A DNA stretch of 64,000 nt from Duganella sp. OV510. GTDB taxonomy: Bacteria; Pseudomonadota; Gammaproteobacteria; Burkholderiales; Burkholderiaceae_D. Location: positions 62,001-126,000 of the forward strand of contig NZ_FNEQ01000005.1 in assembly GCF_900100205.1 (NCBI RefSeq), written 5' to 3'. The first letter of the stretch is position 1. Each line of letters opens with the position of its first letter. Made by a program: the position numbers and the translations under genes. Below the pieces are notes generated by a model, which was not told the origin of the DNA, did not search any database, and was given only the letters and a program-made list of their open reading frames with translations. Of this stretch, positions 34,467-42,286 are shown piece after piece.

Positions 34467-35672
34467 ATGCACCTGGTCAGCCTGCGTCATCTGCACGCCT
34501 TTAACGCGGTCGCCGCCAGCGGAGGTATCCGCGCCTCGTCGGAAAGCCTGTACCGCGCCTCTTCCGCTGTCGCGCGCTCCGTGGCCTCGCTGGAGCACAG
34601 CCTGGATGCCCAGCTGTTTGAACGCAAGGGGCGCGGCATGTTGCTTACCGCAGCCGGTGACGTTGTGCGCAAACGCGCCGACCGCATCGAAGCGGAGCTG
34701 CATGCGGTGCGCGAAGACGCCGTCCGCCTGCGGGATCGCAGCGGCGCCAAGATCGGCGGGATCGAAGCACTGCTCAACGAACGCCGCCTGCAAGCTGCCG
34801 CCCTGCTGGCGGAAATGCACCACATGCCCAGCGTCGCCCACAGCATGGGCGTGTCGCAGTCCGCCGTCAGCCAGGCAGTGGCGCGGCTGGAGGACATGCT
34901 GGGCCAAGCCTTGTTCCTGCGCACCGCGCACGGCATGGTCCCGACCGATGCAGGGCGCCGCTGGACAGAGTCCTTTGAACGCGTGCTGGCCGAACTGCGT
35001 CACATCCCCGAAGACATTGCCGCCCTGGCCGGCGTGGTGCTGGGCGTCGTCACCATCGGCGCACTGCCGCTGGCCCGCTCGCAACTGCTGCCTACCGCTA
35101 TCGCCTCGGTACTCAAGCGCCACCCGCAACTGCAAATCCGCTCACTCGAAAGTCCTTATGAAGAACTGACGGCCAGCCTGCTCAGCGGCCGCATCGACTT
35201 CATCGTCGGCGCCCAGCGCGCCGGTGGCGGAGACGCCTTCGAGTCGCGTTCGCTGTTCGAAGACAAGGCGGCACTGATCGCCCGCAAAGGCCACCCGCTT
35301 GCCAAGCGCGGCAAGCTGACGCTGCAAGACCTGGCCGGCTATCCATGGGTGCTGTCCCGCAGCGGCGTGCCGCTACGCGAATCATTGGTGCAGTTCTTCC
35401 AGCAACAAGGCGCACAGCCGCCCTCGCCCGCCGTGGAAACCGGCGATCTCGCATTGCTGCGCGGCTTGCTGGTGTCCAGCGACATGCTGACCGTGCTGTC
35501 GGCACACCAGCTGCACCACGAAGTGCAGACCAATCAGCTGGTCGTGCTGCCGTTCGAGATGACCGGCATGGAGCGCGGCATCGGCATCACCACCCGCAAA
35601 AACACCCATCTCTCCCCTGGCGCCTATGCGCTGCTGGGCGAGATAGAAGCCATCAGCACGCGCTGGCGATAA
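34467..35672 (+). CDS. LysR-type regulator with two tandem DNA-binding domains
   Basis: A 401-residue regulator, about 100 residues longer than usual. Residues 4-63 are one LysR helix-turn-helix (SLRHLHAFNAVAASGG...SLEHSLDAQLFERKGRGM). Residues about 103-163 are a second (SVAHSMGVSQSAVSQAVARLEDMLGQ then LFLRTAHGMVPTDAG). A linker helix and the effector domain (about 185-400) follow, with IGALPLARSQLLP and DFIVGAQR. The extra length equals one additional DNA-binding domain. It sits between the two gallate half-operons, so it probably controls both in response to gallate or a pathway intermediate (inference). Confidence 0.92.
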   Translation: MHLVSLRHLHAFNAVAASGGIRASSESLYRASSAVARSVASLEHSLDAQLFERKGRGMLLTAAGDVVRKRADRIEAELHAVREDAVRLRDRSGAKIGGIEALLNERRLQAAALLAEMHHMPSVAHSMGVSQSAVSQAVARLEDMLGQALFLRTAHGMVPTDAGRRWTESFERVLAELRHIPEDIAALAGVVLGVVTIGALPLARSQLLPTAIASVLKRHPQLQIRSLESPYEELTASLLSGRIDFIVGAQRAGGGDAFESRSLFEDKAALIARKGHPLAKRGKLTLQDLAGYPWVLSRSGVPLRESLVQFFQQQGAQPPSPAVETGDLALLRGLLVSSDMLTVLSAHQLHHEVQTNQLVVLPFEMTGMERGIGITTRKNTHLSPGAYALLGEIEAISTRWR

Positions 35673-35803
35673 GCAGATTGAAACGGTTCGGCAAGCAAAA
35701 GCAATACTCCATCTCCTGTCCAAACATACACTGGTGAAGCGGTGGCGGTGCATATCGCCTTTACACCTCTTTACATAAAACCATAATCCAGACAGGAGAC
35801 TTA

Positions 35804-37138
35804 ATGAATATAGGACAAACGCTCGACGTCCGGGCACATATCAACAGCCGCAAGATGAGCGGCAACCAGTGGCTGCTGCTGGCCCTCTGCTTTCTGATCG
35901 TCGCTACCGATGGCATGGACGTTGCCATCATGGGTTTCCTGGCGCCGGACATCACCAGGGAGTGGGGCATTTCGCGTGCCGCCTTTGGCATAGTAATGAG
36001 TGCAGCACCGATCGGCCTTGCCATCGGCGCCATTCTGGTCGGTCCGATGTCGGACCGCTTCGGCCGCAAGAAGCTGCTGATGACCTCCGTCGCCTGGTTC
36101 GGCAGCTTCAGCGTGCTGTGTGCTTTCGCCAACGATGTCACCACCCTCTCGCTGCTGCGCTTCCTGACCGGCCTCGGTCTCGGTGCAGCCATGCCCAACA
36201 CCACGACGCTGCTGTCGGAATACGTGCCGGAACGCTCGCGCTCCACGCTGCTGGCCATCATGTTCACCGGCTTTAATCTTGGTTCGGCGCTGGTCGGTTT
36301 CGGCGCTGCCGCGCTGCTGCCGCACTACGGCTGGCGCGCGGTGCTGGTGGTCGGCGGCGCGATTCCCCTGCTTTGCCTGCCCTTCTACCTGCTGTTGATA
36401 CCGGAATCGGTACGCTTCCTGGTGGTGCGCAAATTTCCGGCCGAGCGTATCGGCCGCACGCTGCGCCGCGTGGTCGGCGGCGAGGTGCCTGCCAACGCGC
36501 AGTTCACCATCAGCGAACCGCAGGTGACCGGCTCGCAGCCGGGCAAGGTACTGTTGTCTTCCGCTTATCGCGCGACCACGCTGTCATTGTGGGGCACATA
36601 TTTCATGGGCCTGCTGGTGATTTACCTGCTGAGCGGCTGGCTGCCGACCATGATCAAGGACGCCGGCCTGCCGATCGAGCGCGCCGCCAACATCACCGCG
36701 CTGTTCCAGCTGGGCGGCACCGTCGGCGCGCTGCTGGTCGGCTATTTCATGGACCGCGTGTCGCCGAACAAGGTGATTTCCGCAGCCTATATGGGCGGCG
36801 CCATTTTCATCCTGGCGCTGGCCTCGGGCAGCGTAGAATCGTCGATGTTCGCGGCCTTCGTGCTGCTGGCGGGCTTCTGCATGAGCGGCGCCCAGACCGG
36901 GCTGAATGCCTATGCGCCATCATGCTATCCGACCGCAGTGCGCGCCACGGGCGTCAGCTGGATGCAGGGCATGGGCCGCTTCGGCAGCATCTTCGGCTCC
37001 TTCGCCGGCGGCGTGCTGCTGTCGATGGGATGGGGCTTCAGCGCGGTGATTGCCATCCTCGCCGGACCGGCCACGCTGGCGGCCATTTTCATCATCATGA
37101 ACAAGTTCGGCCAACGTAGCGCCGCAGTCAAAGCATAG
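35804..37138 (+). CDS. Aromatic acid:H+ symporter (MFS), probable gallate carrier
   Basis: A 444-residue, 12-segment carrier of the AAHS family (PcaK/GalT relatives). The first segment carries ATDGMDVAIMGFLAP, the Asp-containing motif of aromatic acid carriers, and PMSDRFGRKKLL is the MFS loop. AGGAG precedes the ATG. It lies 8 bp before galA, so gallate is the likely cargo. Hexamers TTTACA (35760) and CATAAT (35782) upstream resemble a promoter, but the implied leader is too short to be convincing. Confidence 0.92.
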   Translation: MNIGQTLDVRAHINSRKMSGNQWLLLALCFLIVATDGMDVAIMGFLAPDITREWGISRAAFGIVMSAAPIGLAIGAILVGPMSDRFGRKKLLMTSVAWFGSFSVLCAFANDVTTLSLLRFLTGLGLGAAMPNTTTLLSEYVPERSRSTLLAIMFTGFNLGSALVGFGAAALLPHYGWRAVLVVGGAIPLLCLPFYLLLIPESVRFLVVRKFPAERIGRTLRRVVGGEVPANAQFTISEPQVTGSQPGKVLLSSAYRATTLSLWGTYFMGLLVIYLLSGWLPTMIKDAGLPIERAANITALFQLGGTVGALLVGYFMDRVSPNKVISAAYMGGAIFILALASGSVESSMFAAFVLLAGFCMSGAQTGLNAYAPSCYPTAVRATGVSWMQGMGRFGSIFGSFAGGVLLSMGWGFSAVIAILAGPATLAAIFIIMNKFGQRSAAVKA

Positions 37139-37146
37139 GAATCATC

Positions 37147-38430
37147 ATGGCAAACATCATCGGCGCCATCGCCTCCTCCCATACCCCGACCATCGGCTTT
37201 GCGCTGGACGCCAACAAACAGCAGGACGCCGCCTGGGCGCCCATCTTCAAAGCCTACGAACCGGTGCAGCAATGGCTGGCGGAGAAAAAGCCGGACGTCA
37301 TGCTGGTCATCTACAACGACCATGTGACCTCGTTCTTCTTCGACCACTACTCGGCTTTCGCGCTGGGCATCGGCGAACGCTACCAGGCGGCCGACGAAGG
37401 CGGCGGCGCACGCAAGTTGCCACCGATCGCCGGTCATGCGGGTCTGGCGCGCCATATCGGCCAATCGCTGATGGCGGACGAATTCGATATGTCCTTCTTC
37501 CAGGACAAAGGACTGGACCACGGCTGCTTCTCGCCGTTGTCCATCCTGTGGCCGCACGAGCAACAGTGGCCGGGCAAGATCGTGCCGCTGCAAATCGGCG
37601 TGTTGCAGTTTCCGGTGCCGTCTGCGCGCCGCTGCTACAAGCTTGGTCAAGGGCTGCGGCGCGCCATCGAAAGCTATCCGGAAGACCTGAACGTGGTGCT
37701 GGTGGCCACCGGCGGCCTGTCACATCAGGTGCACGGCGAGCGGGCTGGCTTCAACAACACGCCATGGGACCATCAGTTCCTCGACCTGTTCGAGAACGAT
37801 CCGGACACGCTGCTCAACATGACGCACGCCGACTTCGCCCGCCTGGGCGGCTGGGAAAGCGCCGAAGTGGTGATGTGGATGGCGATGCGCGGCGCTATGT
37901 CGGACAAGGTGAGTTGCGTGCACCGCGAATACTATCTGCCATCGATGACCGGCATCGCGGTGGCGCTGTACGAGAACGCGGCGTCCACCGACCAGTCCTT
38001 GAACGCGGCCGCCATCGAAGCGCACCGCGCCCACATGGCGCATCAGACCAAGGGTGTCGAAGAGCTGCCGGGTACGTATCCATTCACGCTGGAGACCAGC
38101 GTGCGCGCCTACCGCATCAACAAGTATCTGCACCAGCTGGTCGATCCGGCTTTCCGCGCGCAGTTCAAGGAAACGCCGGAAGCCACCTACGACGCCGCCG
38201 ACCTGACGCCACAGGAACGTGACCTCGTCTCCCGCCGCGACTGGCGCGGCATGATCCAGTACGGCGTGATCTTCTTCCTGCTGGAGAAGCTGGGGGCCGT
38301 GGTCGGCGTCTCCAACCTGCACATCTACGCCGCCATGCGCGGGCAATCGCTGGAAGATTTTCAGAAGACCCGTAACGCGCCTGGCGCGCTGTACTCGGTC
38401 GGCTCCAGCGCCGCCTGGGACAAAAAATAA
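37147..38430 (+). CDS. galA: Gallate dioxygenase (fused LigB-LigA type)
   Basis: A 427-residue class III extradiol dioxygenase that opens gallate between carbons 4 and 5 to 4-oxalomesaconate. Residues 1-280 are the catalytic LigB-like part, with iron-ligand candidates His12 (ASSHTPTIG) and the nearby YNDHVTSFFFDHY, and GGLSHQVHGERAG later. Residues about 300-420 resemble the small LigA subunit (LVSRRDWRGMIQYGVIFFLLEKL, AAMRGQSLEDFQKTRN). This single-chain layout is typical of GalA/DesB. It sits between a carrier and a porin gene. Confidence 0.95.
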   Translation: MANIIGAIASSHTPTIGFALDANKQQDAAWAPIFKAYEPVQQWLAEKKPDVMLVIYNDHVTSFFFDHYSAFALGIGERYQAADEGGGARKLPPIAGHAGLARHIGQSLMADEFDMSFFQDKGLDHGCFSPLSILWPHEQQWPGKIVPLQIGVLQFPVPSARRCYKLGQGLRRAIESYPEDLNVVLVATGGLSHQVHGERAGFNNTPWDHQFLDLFENDPDTLLNMTHADFARLGGWESAEVVMWMAMRGAMSDKVSCVHREYYLPSMTGIAVALYENAASTDQSLNAAAIEAHRAHMAHQTKGVEELPGTYPFTLETSVRAYRINKYLHQLVDPAFRAQFKETPEATYDAADLTPQERDLVSRRDWRGMIQYGVIFFLLEKLGAVVGVSNLHIYAAMRGQSLEDFQKTRNAPGALYSVGSSAAWDKK

Positions 38431-38450
38431 ACCAGAACGAGGAGACTACA

Positions 38451-39536
38451 ATGAACAAAACCATCTATGCTGCCATGGCAGCAGCCCTGGCTGCGGGCGC
38501 AGCACAAGCGCAGAGCAACGTCACCATGTACGGCATCATCGACGCCGCTGTCGAGTATTACAGCAATGCCGACGCCGCCGGCAACAACCTGACACGCATG
38601 CCCAGCCTGGGCGGCGGCATGTTCCCGTCACGCTTGGGCTTTCGCGGCAGCGAAGATCTGGGCGATGGCCTGAAAGCCATCTTCCAGCTGGAGAACGGCT
38701 TCGCGCCGGATACCGGCACGCTGGGACAGAACCGCCTGTTCGGCCGCCAGGCCTGGGTCGGCCTGCAAGGCAAATGGGGACAGCTGACGTTTGGCCGCAA
38801 CTACAATATGCTGAACATTTCGACCTATGACGTCGACATCATCGGCCCATCGCAGTATGGCCTCGGTTCGCTGGACTCATTCATTCCGAACGGCCGTAGC
38901 GACAACTCGATCGCCTATCGCGGCACCTTCAGCGGCGTCACCATCGGCGGCACTTATAGCCTGGGCCGCGACACCTCGTCCGCCGGCGGTCCTGCCGGCA
39001 CCGGCTGCGCTGGCGAAAGCGCGACCGACGCCACTGCCTGCCGCGAATGGTCCGCCCTGCTGCGCTACGACGCCCCAGGCTATGCACTGATCGGCGCCTA
39101 TGATCGCATTTATGGCGGCGCCGGCGCCGCCAATGGACTGAACAGCAGCGACAAGACCGACAGCCGCGCCCACATCGCCGCCTTCTTCAAGCAGGAAGAC
39201 TGGAAGCTCGGCGTCGGCATCATCCAGCGTAACAACGAGGGCTCGGCCACGCAGCCGCGCAGCAATCTGGTCTATCTCGGCGCAGCCTACAACGTCACGC
39301 CGTTCTTCACGCTGGACGGCCAGGTCGCCCGACTGAATTATCGCGCCACCAATAACGACAGCAAACAGTTCCTGCTGCGCGGCGTGTATAACCTGTCCAA
39401 GCGCAGCGCGGTCTACGTGGCTATCGGCCGCATCGACAACGACGGCACGGCAGCGCTGGCGCTCAGCGCGGGCGGCTCCACCGCAGCCGGCTTGAACCAG
39501 AACGGCATCATCACCGGCATCAAGCACTCGTTCTGA
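38451..39536 (+). CDS. General porin, 16-stranded type
   Basis: A 361-residue outer membrane porin with signal peptide MNKTIYAAMAAALAAGAAQAQ. NVTMYGIIDAAVEYYSN, LGFRGSEDLGDGLKAIFQLENGF and AWVGLQGKWGQLTFGRNYN are hallmarks of betaproteobacterial porins, and the end is GIKHSF with a terminal Phe. ACGAGGAG supports the start. It lies only 20 bp after galA, so it is probably cotranscribed and lets gallate or related acids cross the outer membrane. Confidence 0.93.
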   Translation: MNKTIYAAMAAALAAGAAQAQSNVTMYGIIDAAVEYYSNADAAGNNLTRMPSLGGGMFPSRLGFRGSEDLGDGLKAIFQLENGFAPDTGTLGQNRLFGRQAWVGLQGKWGQLTFGRNYNMLNISTYDVDIIGPSQYGLGSLDSFIPNGRSDNSIAYRGTFSGVTIGGTYSLGRDTSSAGGPAGTGCAGESATDATACREWSALLRYDAPGYALIGAYDRIYGGAGAANGLNSSDKTDSRAHIAAFFKQEDWKLGVGIIQRNNEGSATQPRSNLVYLGAAYNVTPFFTLDGQVARLNYRATNNDSKQFLLRGVYNLSKRSAVYVAIGRIDNDGTAALALSAGGSTAAGLNQNGIITGIKHSF

Positions 39537-39628
39537 TACCGTTTTCAGTATCTGTCGCGTGAAAAAAGTTATTGGTCTTTTCTGCATGGTTGCCCCAACA
39601 ATTGTTAAAACAAAAACCTGGAGACATC

Positions 39629-40654
39629 ATGCAAGAAAAGATCCAGCGCTGGCCGCAACGGCTGGCGCTCACGCCACTATGGCTGATGGCATTGGCGTTG
39701 CCGTCCATGGCGCAAGTCGCGCCGGGGACGGCCGCCGGTTCCAATCCCATCATCCGCGACCGCTTCACCGCCGATCCCGCACCACTGGTGGTCGGCGACA
39801 CCTTGTATCTGTACGTGGGCCACGACGAGGCGCAACGCGACGAAATGTTCAATATGCGCGAATGGCTGGTGTACTCCACCAAGGACATGCGCACCTGGAC
39901 CAGCCATGCGCCGATCATGAACGTCAAGGATTTCAAATGGGCCAAGGCAGACGCCTGGGCTTCGCAGACCATTGAAAAGAACGGCAAGTTCTACTTCTAT
40001 GCGGCGGTGGAACATGACGCCACCCATCCGGGCAAGGCGATCGCGGTGGCGGTGTCCGACAAGCCGACCGGCCCCTTTGTCGACGCACGCGGTTCAGCGC
40101 TGGTCACCAACCAGATGACGCCGAAAGGCACGCATAGCTGGGAAGACATCGATCCCACCGTCTTCACCGACGATGACGGCACCACCTGGCTGGCCTGGGG
40201 CAATCGACAGTGCTACATCGCCAGGCTGAAGCCAAATATGACCGAGCTGGATGGCCCGATCCAGGAGATCACGCCGCCGCACTTTGAAGAAGGTCCGTGG
40301 CTGCACAAGCGTGGCAATCTGTACTACCTGACCTATGCCTCGCTGGACCGCAGCACGCAGCGCGACGAGCATGTTTCCTACTCCACCGCGCCATCGATCA
40401 CCGGTCCGTGGACCTATCGCGGCCTGCTGACCGGCTCCGGAAAATACAGCTTCACCATCCATCCGGGCATCGTGCAGTTCAAGGATAACTGGTATCTGTT
40501 CCTGCACAACGCCACGCTATCGATCGGCGACCAGAATGGCGCCATCGGCCGCCGCGCGGTCACCGTCGAGCACCTGCAATACAATGCCGACGGCAGCATG
40601 AAGCCGGTGGTGCAAACCGGCGCCGGCGTCACGCTGCCGCCGCCCGCGCAATGA
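39629..40654 (+). CDS. Glycoside hydrolase family 43, xylosidase/arabinofuranosidase type
   Basis: A 341-residue exported five-bladed propeller enzyme. The catalytic base is expected in FTADPAPLVVGDTLYLY, the pKa-modulating Asp in DIDPTVFTDDDGTTWLAWG and the acid Glu in FEEGPWLHKRGNLYYL. The ATG at 39629 is chosen because its leader AAACCTGGAGACAT is identical to that of the GH67 gene and precedes a normal signal peptide (TPLWLMALALPSMAQ). It should trim xylose or arabinose from plant oligosaccharides. The stop overlaps the GH27 start (ATGA). Confidence 0.92.
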   Translation: MQEKIQRWPQRLALTPLWLMALALPSMAQVAPGTAAGSNPIIRDRFTADPAPLVVGDTLYLYVGHDEAQRDEMFNMREWLVYSTKDMRTWTSHAPIMNVKDFKWAKADAWASQTIEKNGKFYFYAAVEHDATHPGKAIAVAVSDKPTGPFVDARGSALVTNQMTPKGTHSWEDIDPTVFTDDDGTTWLAWGNRQCYIARLKPNMTELDGPIQEITPPHFEEGPWLHKRGNLYYLTYASLDRSTQRDEHVSYSTAPSITGPWTYRGLLTGSGKYSFTIHPGIVQFKDNWYLFLHNATLSIGDQNGAIGRRAVTVEHLQYNADGSMKPVVQTGAGVTLPPPAQ

Positions 40655-42241
40655 GCGCCCCCGCCAGGCGTATGAAGGCCAGGCTGATGTCCTTGCTGGT
40701 CATGGGCGCCTTCGTGGGCGACGCCGCTGCAGCCGCCACCGATCCGCTGGCGCCCACTGCGCGCTGGAGCGCCTACAGCGCCGGCCGCGCGGCCACGCTG
40801 CCGATGGGCTGGAGCAGCTGGAACGCCTTCGCCACCGATATCGACGAGGCCAAAATTCTCGGCTCGGCACAACGCATCATCGACAGCGGCCTGGCCGCCA
40901 AGGGTTACCGCTACATCACTGCGCGCCTATGGCGCCAATAGTCCCAAGGTCCGCTCCGGCGAATACCGCGCGCTGGCGCCTGTGCTGGACCTGCAGTCGG
41001 TGAATCGCAGCGACATCGCCGCGGTGCAGTCGGAGTTCAAGGAGATCAACGCGGCGCTGCTGCGCCACAATCCGGATGGCGACTTCCTGCTGTCACTGTG
41101 CGTATGGGGCGCGGCCAATGTACGCGCCTGGGGCAAGGACTACGGCAATATCTCGCGCACCAGCGACGACATCACGCCATCCTGGACCCGCATGCTGACC
41201 AATTTCGACAGCGCCTCGCGGCGCGAACTGTACGCCCACCCCGGCAGCTGGAACGATCCCGACATGCTGTTCATCGGCAAAGGCGATTTCGATGCCAATC
41301 ACCTGACCGAGGCGCGCTCGCATTTCGCCTTATGGGCCATGGTGAACGCGCCACTGATGCTTGGCACCGACCTGCGCACGACAGCGCCGGCGCTGATGGA
41401 CATCGTTGGCAACGCCGAGATCATCGCGCTGAATCAGGACCCGGCCGGCAACCAGGCCACACTGGCGTATGACGCCGACGATCTGAGCATCCTGGTGAAG
41501 CCGCTGGCCTCAGGCCAGAAAGCGGTGGCTATCTTCAACCGGGGACTGGCGCCGATTGACGTCGACCTGATGGCCGAGCACCTGAAATTGCGCAAGGACG
41601 CAGCCATCACGCTGACCGATCTCTGGACCGGAACCAGCAGCACCTTCACCGCAGCGACCAGGTTGCGCGTGGCGCCGCGCGAGACGCTGGTGTTCCGCGC
41701 CAATGGCGAGCGCGCGCTGGCGAACGGCGTGTATTTGTCGGAGCAACCGGGCAGCGTCAATCCGGCGGTGGACGGCGTAACCCGGCCGCAGGCCGATCCG
41801 ACCGTCTTCCGCTCATCGGCAGGATGGTTCGGCACCAAGGGCGCGGGAGAGCGGCCGATGTATGCTGGCTGGGGTGGCGCGCGCGCCGACAGTACGCCTT
41901 ACGGGCAAACGCTGCAAATCGCTGGTGTCGGCTATGCTGCCGGCATTGGCGTGCTGGCCAACTCGCGGCTGGAAGTGCGCAACCACGGCTATCGCAGCCT
42001 GACTGCCAAGGTGGGCGTCGATGATTCGGCGCGTGATCGCCGCGCTGCCGTGACCTTCATGATGTATGGCGACGGCAAGCTGCTGGCCAAGAGCAAAGCG
42101 CTGCGCTGGGGGCAGCCGGCGCAAGCCTTGAACGCCAACGTCGAGGGTGTGAAGATCGTTGAACTGGTGGCCCGCAGCACGGCGGACGACAACGAGCAGT
42201 TGCCTGTCTCGTGGGGTGACGCCGCGCTACGCTCCAATTGA
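40651..42241 (+). pseudogene. Alpha-galactosidase family 27, disrupted by an internal deletion
   Basis: The first part (40651-40941) encodes a signal-like N-terminus and the GH27 opening LPMGWSSWNAFATDI...AAKGYRYI, then goes out of frame and stops at 40939 (RLWRQ*). From about 40919 a second frame continues as LRAYGANSPKVRSGEYRALAPVLDLQSVN through SWNDPDMLF (acid/base Asp), the end of the barrel, a beta-sandwich and an NPCBM-like C-terminal module. The segment that should carry the NIDDGW motif and the nucleophile Asp (KVDxC) is missing, roughly 80-110 codons by comparison with the family. A short product from 40982 would be inactive. A sequencing or assembly deletion is the alternative. Confidence 0.85.
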
Positions 42242-42247
42242 AGTAGC

Positions 42248-42277
42248 GGCAGTGCGGAGCATGCGCCCCGCACTGCC
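42248..42277. terminator. Bidirectional hairpin between convergent genes
   Basis: GGCAGTGCGG (42248-42257) and CCGCACTGCC (42268-42277) form a perfect 10-bp stem with a 10-nt loop. It lies between the GH27 remnant and the convergent TonB receptor stop. There is no long T-run, but the stem is strong and placed where transcripts should end. Confidence 0.65.
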
Positions 42278-42286
42278 ATCACGTCC

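Noticed and set aside
35760..35787. Sigma-70 promoter TTTACA-N16-CATAAT before the gallate carrier
   Set aside because: The implied transcript would start at the Shine-Dalgarno sequence, leaving too little leader.
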